From NCBI GenBank assembly GCA_934217675.1, contig CAKQCV010000071.1:1-12132 (forward strand): 12,132 nucleotides of DNA. Reading direction: 5' to 3'. The position numbers and the translations under genes are program-made. The notes under the pieces are model-generated. The model was given only the letters and a program-made list of their open reading frames with translations, made no database searches and had not been told where the DNA came from. This DNA is from an uncultured Prevotella sp. (GTDB taxonomy: Bacteria; Bacteroidota; Bacteroidia; Bacteroidales; Bacteroidaceae). Below are positions 6,576-12,132 of the stretch, piece by piece; position 1 is the stretch's first letter, and each line of letters opens with the position of its first letter.

Positions 6576-8423
6576 TTAATATCCTGGGTTCACAAAGTCT
6601 GCACCAGTCTTCATCAAATCGATATATCCTTGCGGAATTGGCTTTAGCACATAATTCTTGTCATAATACTTTGCAAGGTTCGGATGAGTCTCCTTCAGAT
6701 AATTGACGTTGTCAAGGTATCCGACACGAACAAGGTCGAAGAATCGGTTGTATTCGCCACAAAGCTCTCTTCCGCGCTCATCGATAATGGTTCTCAAGTC
6801 AACAGAGCCAAGTTCGTGTGCTCCGGCACGAGAACGTATCTTGTTTACATATTTCAGAGCTGTGCCTTGTTCGCCAAGCTGCAAGGCAGCCTCAGCTGCG
6901 ATGAGGTAAACCTCAGGAGTTCGCATGATGAATGTAGCGTTCAAGTTTCCAAGACGATATTTTGCATAAGACTCAACAATATAGTTTGAAGAGTTGTGCT
7001 TGTTTAGCACAGGCCAGAAATATCTTAACTGGTTTTCAGAACCGTCGGCATTATTGTCGATAATCTCTTTCTGTGTATCGCTATACAACTTGTTATAGTC
7101 AACGAGCAGATAGTTGCTGGTTTTTGCTTTGGCAACCTCTGATGCATAGTCGGCATCTTGTGGCATAACAATCTTTATAGCAAGTTCGCCATTGTTAATT
7201 TTCTTACCTATCATAGAAGCATCTTTTCCGTACTGGTTACAGTCAGACTGTGTCCATTCATATCCACTCTCACGGTTACAGTTCCATTCTGTGGTGAACC
7301 ACTGATGGAATCGTGGGTCAAGTGTACCGTCGCTCTGTACAAACAGACTCAGCAAATGCTGTGTCGGCATGAAGTCACCTTCCTTTGAACCTTCCCACTT
7401 TTGATGATCTTCACCAAGATTCTGTCGTGCACCAAAGTGAGTGAGCCAACAGTTGAAGCGCTCATCATTACGGTTAAGGTTAGCAAGACCAGTGGAACCA
7501 GCTTGAGCCTTTCCCTCCACAGCCCAACGTTGTTTCCAAAGAGCCTCTTTGTTCTCATAGTTGTTTGCCTCGGCAAATACATCGGAAAGATTTGGATACA
7601 TATATGTATTATACTTCGTACCACCTGTTTCACAGTCGTCAATCAACAGTTTTGCAGCGGCAAGAGCCTTCTCATAACAAGTTTTCTTGTCAGAGTCCCA
7701 ACGTGTCTTCTGCAGATAAGCTTTTGCAAGGAATGCAATGGCTGCCTTTCTTGGTGGATCAGTTGTAGTTGCGTCTGTTCCGACTTTCAGATTCTCGGCT
7801 GCATACTCCAAATCAGGAATTATTACTTGGTTGTATATCGTCAGCGGGTCGGTACGTTTTGGCGAGTATGTTATGTTTTCACCCTTTGTATCAGTAATCA
7901 TCACTACTCCACCAAACTGCTCCACAATATTGAAATAGTATACAGCTCTCATCATGCGTGCTTCTGCGATATATGAATTAAGTTGCTCTTTAGGGAATGT
8001 CTTGTTGTATTTTGCCATGTCAATAGCTGTGTTACAAGCTCCGATACCATCGTAAGCACAATTCCAGAATCCTTGTGTATATGTAGTATTCTTTGCTCCA
8101 CCCATATACCAGAAGTACTGTTGCTGGTTTGTCACGAAGTCTGCTGCAGAAGTCCAAAGGTCGGTTTCAGCTTCAGACAGAGCCATATATCCAGCAGAGA
8201 GAGCCTGTGGCTTACCCCAAGATGATGTTCCGTCGGCTGTTCCATAGAAGTATCTCGTCATTGCGAAATAACACTGATTTACAAATGCTATATAGTTGTC
8301 TGTTTCTGCATACTGCTCCATGGTTCCGCCTCCAGGATTATACTCATCAAGCATTCCAGAACAAGAGGTCAAGCCTCCTGACAGGAGAAGTGAACCAAGT
8401 ATTGTTGAAAATATCTTTTTCAT
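6576..8423 (-). CDS. susD: SusD/RagB-type outer-membrane glycan-binding lipoprotein
   Basis: This 615-residue protein is the surface lipoprotein partner of the SusC pore encoded just upstream. The chosen ATG at 8423 gives a classic lipoprotein signal: MKKIF, a hydrophobic core, and lipobox LTSC with lipidated C21, followed by an acidic DEYNP stretch. An in-frame ATG at 8471 would add 16 polar residues ahead of the signal and is unlikely. The C-terminal region carries the family's TPR-like helices and signatures: MRTPEVYLIAAEAALQLG, IRSRAG, IIDERGRELCGEYNRFFDL and the closing LKPIPQGYIDL. SusD proteins bind the target glycan at the cell surface and act as a lid on SusC. The gap from susC is 57 bp with no promoter I can see, so the two are probably co-transcribed. 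The ligand cannot be read from sequence; a pectic glycan is suggested by the neighbouring GH28 domain. susD here is a family label, not proof of a starch substrate. Confidence 0.95.
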   Translation of the reverse strand: MKKIFSTILGSLLLSGGLTSCSGMLDEYNPGGGTMEQYAETDNYIAFVNQCYFAMTRYFYGTADGTSSWGKPQALSAGYMALSEAETDLWTSAADFVTNQQQYFWYMGGAKNTTYTQGFWNCAYDGIGACNTAIDMAKYNKTFPKEQLNSYIAEARMMRAVYYFNIVEQFGGVVMITDTKGENITYSPKRTDPLTIYNQVIIPDLEYAAENLKVGTDATTTDPPRKAAIAFLAKAYLQKTRWDSDKKTCYEKALAAAKLLIDDCETGGTKYNTYMYPNLSDVFAEANNYENKEALWKQRWAVEGKAQAGSTGLANLNRNDERFNCWLTHFGARQNLGEDHQKWEGSKEGDFMPTQHLLSLFVQSDGTLDPRFHQWFTTEWNCNRESGYEWTQSDCNQYGKDASMIGKKINNGELAIKIVMPQDADYASEVAKAKTSNYLLVDYNKLYSDTQKEIIDNNADGSENQLRYFWPVLNKHNSSNYIVESYAKYRLGNLNATFIMRTPEVYLIAAEAALQLGEQGTALKYVNKIRSRAGAHELGSVDLRTIIDERGRELCGEYNRFFDLVRVGYLDNVNYLKETHPNLAKYYDKNYVLKPIPQGYIDLMKTGADFVNPGY

Positions 8424-8480
8424 TTTGTTGTGTCTTTTTGTTTTGTTGTACTTTAATAAATTTATCTCCATACACGAGTA

Positions 8481-11400
8481 TTAGAATGTAACGTTCACGC
8501 CAAATACGAACTCACGGTATGTTGGGAATGAATCAGACCCACCTGTTTCTGGATCGGTATCCTTTAGGATGCTCTTGCAGAAAATCACAGGATTATAGGC
8601 TGTGAAGTAGAAGCGTACACGTTCCATGTATGCTTTCTTTACAAGATTCGTAGGCAATGTATAGCCCAACGTAATGTTCTTAATTTTAAAGAATGAACCG
8701 TCAACGAATGTCAGAGCCGAATAGTATGCTGTTTGTTTCTTGGCTGAACCAGGGCGTGGATAATATGCATTTTGGTTGCTTTCTGTCCAGTAGTCGCTGC
8801 CTGCGAGCTGGTTCTCTGTTATATCATCGCTTGCAGTATAACGGCTCAACATATCACTCTGAATCATCTGTCCGAGACGTGCCATAGTGTGAATGCTCAA
8901 ATCAAAGTTTTTATAAGTGAAATTATTTGTGAATCCAAGCACCCAGTTAGGATTTGAGTGTCCGAGCACCTGACGGTCGTCAGTACCATAGGCATGTACA
9001 CCACCGTCACCATCCTTGTCAATTGTCTCAATCTTTATCAAACCTGGCTCTGAACCATATTTTGCAGCTTCCTCAGCCTCGCTTGTCTTCCATATTCCGG
9101 CATATTTGTAACCATAGAACGAGTTTATGGCTTTGCCCACGAAAAGGTTCTTTCCGTTCACTGTGTCAAGGTAGTATCCAGCTTCAATAGGCATAGATAC
9201 AATGCTCTCCTTAGACCATGTGGCTGTGAGTGTGGTGCTCCAAGTGAAGTCTTTTCTCTGAATATTATGACTGGTTATTGATGCTTCAATACCATAGTTT
9301 CTTGTCTTTGCAATGTTCTGCCATGTTGTGATTGGCGAACCCCACATTGTTATTCCGGATGTGATAGGCACTTGCTGGCGGAACAAAAGTCCTTTCGTTG
9401 TAGTATTGAAATATTCTACAGAACCTGAAATTCGGCTGCGAAGCACTGCAAAGTCAATTCCCACATTCCAGTTGTACGATTTCTCCCAACCTAATGTATT
9501 TGAGCCATACGAGTTATACTGTATCACATTGGCACGCGCTCCATCACGCATACCTGTTCCTGTGAAAAAGTACGGTATTGACTGTGTTGCGTATGCACTT
9601 GCTCCAGAAATACCGTTTTCTCTATCTGTCGACATTAGTCCAGAGTTACCTGTAACTCCATATCCAACTCTCAGCTTCAAGTTGTCGAGCCAGCTACTTG
9701 CATCTTTCATGAAACTTTCCTCGCTCACACGCCAACCCAGGGCAACAGCAGGGAACATATCCCATTTATTATCATTTACGAACCAAGACACTCCATCCCA
9801 ACGGTTTGAAAGGTTGAAGAGATAGCGTCCTTTATAAGAGTAATTTAATCTGAATGCGTATGAGAGTTTTTGCCATTTCTGATACTCTGAATAAGCTTTG
9901 GAATCTCCACCCTTTAATTGATGCCACTTGTATGAATCAAGTGCCACACCATTTGAATAGGCACGTGCAAACTCTGTTTCACCTACTATATAAGAAGAAA
10001 TAAGCTGTCCGCCAAAGCTATGGTCTCCTATTGACTTGTTGTATGAAATCACATTCTCCCAACTATACTGCCAGTTGTTTGTATTTGATGATTCTGCAAA
10101 TGGTAAAGAACTGTATGACGGTGCTGTAGCACTGCACTTCTCCCCACGGAACTTTCCGTTTCTTGCATGTTTCAGAATACCATTGAACGTTGTCTTTGCA
10201 GAAAGTCCTTTAAACGGTGTCCAATTCAACGAACCAGACACGTTGATATATGTAGTGCGCACATTCTCATCATACTGATTCTTTATAAAATCGCCTAACG
10301 GAGTGGTCAAGCCACCACAGTATTTATAATTTATCTCACCGTCTTCTGTATATGCGTCGCCAAGAGGCATTGCCTTCATTGCCTTTATGAAAGTGTGACG
10401 GCTACCCATATTGCGGTCTGAATAATTCAAGTTTGAAGTGAACGAAGCAGAAAGCCACTTGTTCAGTTCCTGGTCAATATTCATCCTGAGTTGATAAATC
10501 TTCTGATTATCGGTCTTTATCAAACCGTCTTGCTTTGTGAAACCGGCAGAAGCAAAAATTTTTGTCTTCTTTGTTCCACCTGCAACAGAAAGGCTATACT
10601 TCTGTTGTGTTGCCGTATTCTTTATCTTGTCAACCCAATCTATCCACTTGCCTGCCTGATAAGCATTCAGATAATCCACGTTTCCAAACAAAGATGCATC
10701 ATCGGCAGGAGCCTGACCATGAATATATTTGTACGATTCGCGCTGATAGTTCATCCATTCATCGCCAACCATACCGTGCTGGAAGTTAGGCGTACCGGAA
10801 AATCCATAGTAGGCATCAAAATTCACACGTGCCTTACCTTCTTTACCGCGCTTTGTAGTTATGATAATAACACCATTTGCACCGGCAGAACCATAGATTG
10901 CGGTTGATGATGCGTCTTTCAACACATCGATAGATTCAATATCCGACGGGTTAACATCTTCGTAGCTACCGCCTTGAACTCCATCAATAATAAACAGAGG
11001 TGAGTTGTCACCGTATATAGAACGGCTACCTCTCAACAGAATACTCACACCAGAACCTACCTGTCCTGATGTCTTAGTAATATCAAGACCAGCCACCTTT
11101 CCCTGAAGAGCCTCCATTGCATTTGACGTAGGAGCGATTGTGATGTCTTCTGCTTTCATTGTGGTAACAGCTCCTGTAAGGTCTTTTTTCTTAACCGTAC
11201 CGTATCCGATAACCACAACATCGTCAAGACCAACCAAATCTGGTTCCATCTTTATTGTCATGCCGTCCTTCAATGCAACAGTAACGGTTTTGAAACCTAC
11301 ATACGACACTGTAACCTTTGTTCCGTTTGCAACATCCATCGAGAAGTTACCGTCAACATCGGTAACCACTCCGCCATTGCCAGAAACCGGCTTGATTATT

Positions 11401-11594
11401 ACGCCAAGCAATGGTTCTCCGTTTTGATCAGCCACATGGCATTTCACTACTTTCTTCTGATTCAAAGCATACTCTGAAATTTTCTGTATGCCACCAGCCT
11501 TTACCTGCATAGGATGCATCGACATGAATGCTCCAGCAACAAGCACAGAATATAAACCTGCACCCATTAATACTTTTTTCTTTTCAACACTCAT
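8481..11594 (-). CDS. susC: SusC/RagA-type TonB-dependent outer-membrane transporter
   Basis: This 1037-residue protein is the importer of the locus. It shows, in order, a signal peptide (about 1-33), a carboxypeptidase-regulatory-like domain (about 48-118, with GEPLLGVIIKP and TDVDGNFSMDV), and a TonB-box-like stretch DDVVVIGYGTVKK at 124-136. The plug follows at about 137-250, with the SusC signature from ALQGKVAGLDITKTSGQ into GVSILLRGSRSIYG, then IDGVQGG, IESIDVLKDASSTAIYG and GANGVIIITTKRG. A 22-strand-type beta barrel fills the rest, ending in VFGVNVTF with a C-terminal Phe. Length is normal for the family. Energy comes from TonB-ExbBD; the cargo would be an oligosaccharide delivered by the neighbouring SusD. 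There is no extra N-terminal STN domain, so signalling to an anti-sigma factor through this protein is unlikely. The ATG at 11594 directly precedes the signal peptide. susC is used as a family label. Confidence 0.96.
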   Translation of the reverse strand: MSVEKKKVLMGAGLYSVLVAGAFMSMHPMQVKAGGIQKISEYALNQKKVVKCHVADQNGEPLLGVIIKPVSGNGGVVTDVDGNFSMDVANGTKVTVSYVGFKTVTVALKDGMTIKMEPDLVGLDDVVVIGYGTVKKKDLTGAVTTMKAEDITIAPTSNAMEALQGKVAGLDITKTSGQVGSGVSILLRGSRSIYGDNSPLFIIDGVQGGSYEDVNPSDIESIDVLKDASSTAIYGSAGANGVIIITTKRGKEGKARVNFDAYYGFSGTPNFQHGMVGDEWMNYQRESYKYIHGQAPADDASLFGNVDYLNAYQAGKWIDWVDKIKNTATQQKYSLSVAGGTKKTKIFASAGFTKQDGLIKTDNQKIYQLRMNIDQELNKWLSASFTSNLNYSDRNMGSRHTFIKAMKAMPLGDAYTEDGEINYKYCGGLTTPLGDFIKNQYDENVRTTYINVSGSLNWTPFKGLSAKTTFNGILKHARNGKFRGEKCSATAPSYSSLPFAESSNTNNWQYSWENVISYNKSIGDHSFGGQLISSYIVGETEFARAYSNGVALDSYKWHQLKGGDSKAYSEYQKWQKLSYAFRLNYSYKGRYLFNLSNRWDGVSWFVNDNKWDMFPAVALGWRVSEESFMKDASSWLDNLKLRVGYGVTGNSGLMSTDRENGISGASAYATQSIPYFFTGTGMRDGARANVIQYNSYGSNTLGWEKSYNWNVGIDFAVLRSRISGSVEYFNTTTKGLLFRQQVPITSGITMWGSPITTWQNIAKTRNYGIEASITSHNIQRKDFTWSTTLTATWSKESIVSMPIEAGYYLDTVNGKNLFVGKAINSFYGYKYAGIWKTSEAEEAAKYGSEPGLIKIETIDKDGDGGVHAYGTDDRQVLGHSNPNWVLGFTNNFTYKNFDLSIHTMARLGQMIQSDMLSRYTASDDITENQLAGSDYWTESNQNAYYPRPGSAKKQTAYYSALTFVDGSFFKIKNITLGYTLPTNLVKKAYMERVRFYFTAYNPVIFCKSILKDTDPETGGSDSFPTYREFVFGVNVTF

Positions 11595-11913
11595 AGATTA
11601 GATAATGATGTTAATGTTAGATTTGATAAACTTTTTACTGTTATTAGATTATGCCTTTTTTACTGCTTTTTTCATACGATATTAAATTCTTTCGACTTTA
11701 TTGATAAAGTGTATCTCAAACAGCTAATTGACAATTATTTTTCGCAAAAATAAATAACAATTATCAAAAACAATTGACCTTAATCAATATTATAACTAAC
11801 ATTAACTTTATTAATTGTAAAATTAACCATTAATAGTATATTATGTTGCCGTTGAGTTTAATGTTCAAGTTATAAATCTTATTGAATTCGTCACATTTAA
11901 ACTTCTGTATCGC
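11595..11913. other. AT-rich non-coding region between the Rhs end and susC
   Basis: No gene of credible size is present in these 319 bp. The region holds the susC promoter (11745-11773), a leader of about 144 nt, a perfect 13-bp palindrome TAATTGACAATTA at 11725-11737, and further CAATTA/CAATTG copies. A loose inverted repeat (11855-11864 with 11893-11903, one bulged base) follows the Rhs stop but lacks a U-run. The leader contains an eight-codon frame, MKKAVKKA, on the minus strand at 11675-11649, which could be chance. I see no immunity gene for the Rhs protein. Confidence 0.7.
11745..11773 (-). promoter_or_regulatory. Promoter of the susC-susD operon
   Basis: On the minus strand TTG (11773-11771) is followed after 18 nt by TATTTTTG (11752-11745), an exact match to TAnnTTTG. 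The predicted start of transcription, near 11738, gives a 5' leader of about 144 nt before the ATG at 11594. An 8-bp hairpin (11735-11742 with 11746-11753) overlaps the -7 element. AT-richness raises the chance of a false match, but this is the best candidate upstream of susC. Confidence 0.5.
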
Positions 11914-12132
11914 TTAATCTTTTCCGTTTACAGATAAAATAAGTTGCACCATCCCATTCTTTGACTTCCCATTTGTGTCAAATTTATTAGTAGGGCTATT
12001 TGTGCAATACACATACGGACTTACATGATAATCCTTCTCACACAATGGATCCATCCTGTCCCACATCGGCAACGCCGAGAAATACTGTCTTGCCCCATAG
12101 TCATAAGTGTCAAGTCCGAGAGTTCTGTTAAG
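11914..12132 (-). CDS. Rhs/YD-repeat protein, C-terminal end only (partial)
   Basis: The minus strand reads 72 codons from the right edge to TAA at 11916-11914. It contains the Rhs-associated core signature: GLDTYDYGARQY, MWDRMDPLCEKDYH, VSPYVYCTNSPTNKFDTNG. In Rhs proteins this core closes the beta cocoon that encloses a variable C-terminal toxin. Here only 17 residues (KSKNGMVQLILSVNGKD) follow the DTNG, far short of a usual toxin domain of roughly 80-200 residues. The gene may therefore be a toxin-less Rhs, a cassette whose tip was lost, or a wall-associated YD-repeat protein of another role. The 5' portion lies outside the window. No immunity gene follows in the 319 bp before susC. The Prevotella-like MDPLCEK form of the core supports the host assignment. 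Confidence 0.85.
   Translation of the reverse strand, partial: LNRTLGLDTYDYGARQYFSALPMWDRMDPLCEKDYHVSPYVYCTNSPTNKFDTNGKSKNGMVQLILSVNGKD

Noticed and set aside
7401..7976. Plus-strand 191-codon frame opposite susD
   Set aside because: It is antisense to well-conserved SusD sequence, is rich in Cys, Ser and Ile as expected of antisense translation, and has no recognisable domain.
8424..8471. Sixteen-residue N-terminal extension of SusD from the ATG at 8471
   Set aside because: It would place polar residues ahead of a standard lipoprotein signal peptide that starts cleanly at 8423.
11855..11903. Possible terminator after the Rhs gene
   Set aside because: The inverted repeat is AT-rich, has a bulge and a loop of 28 nt, and is not followed by a U-run on the minus strand.
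4112..12132. Possible anti-sigma/ECF-controlled transporter
   Set aside because: The SusC protein has a carboxypeptidase-like N-terminal domain but no STN domain, and no sigma or anti-sigma gene is present in the window.

Overview
The window reads as a chromosomal stretch of a Bacteroidota bacterium, most likely Prevotella or a close relative. Three things point there: a SusC/SusD pair, A-rich start contexts with no Shine-Dalgarno sequence, and promoters that fit the Bacteroidota TTTG / TAnnTTTG pattern. Protein sequence style agrees (Prevotella-like Rhs core and IS4-type transposase). Genus is inference.

Layout, left to right. Positions 1-403 (minus) hold the 5' part of an IS4-type transposase that runs off the left edge and is broken by an in-frame TAG. 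Positions 404-556 hold its probable promoter, a cluster of alternating TCAC/GTGA motifs, and a TAnnTTTG promoter facing right. Positions 557-4027 (plus) encode a large Dna2-like protein with a QxxxY-type PD-(D/E)XK nuclease joined to an SF1B (Upf1/Dna2-type) helicase. A 17-bp perfect hairpin then separates it from the convergent leftward genes.

Positions 4112-11594 form a small polysaccharide utilisation locus on the minus strand. Transcription order is susC (8481-11594), susD (6576-8423), a terminator, then a secreted two-domain enzyme (4112-6436) with its own promoter. The enzyme joins an N-terminal GH43-like domain to a C-terminal GH28-like pectinase domain. The likely logic is that SusCD binds and imports pectin-derived oligosaccharides while the enzyme removes side-chain sugars and cleaves the galacturonan backbone. 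No regulator (hybrid two-component system, SusR or ECF sigma/anti-sigma) is visible in the window.

Positions 11595-11913 are an AT-rich non-coding stretch with the susC promoter and several CAATTA/CAATTG motifs. Positions 11914-12132 (minus) are the extreme C-terminus of an Rhs/YD-repeat protein that enters from the right edge and stops soon after its core domain, with no toxin domain.

I see no rRNA, tRNA or CRISPR array and no clear multi-gene defence system. The least ordinary items are the GH43-GH28 fusion with altered GH28 signature residues, the orphan nuclease-helicase next to a decaying IS, and the toxin-less Rhs end.
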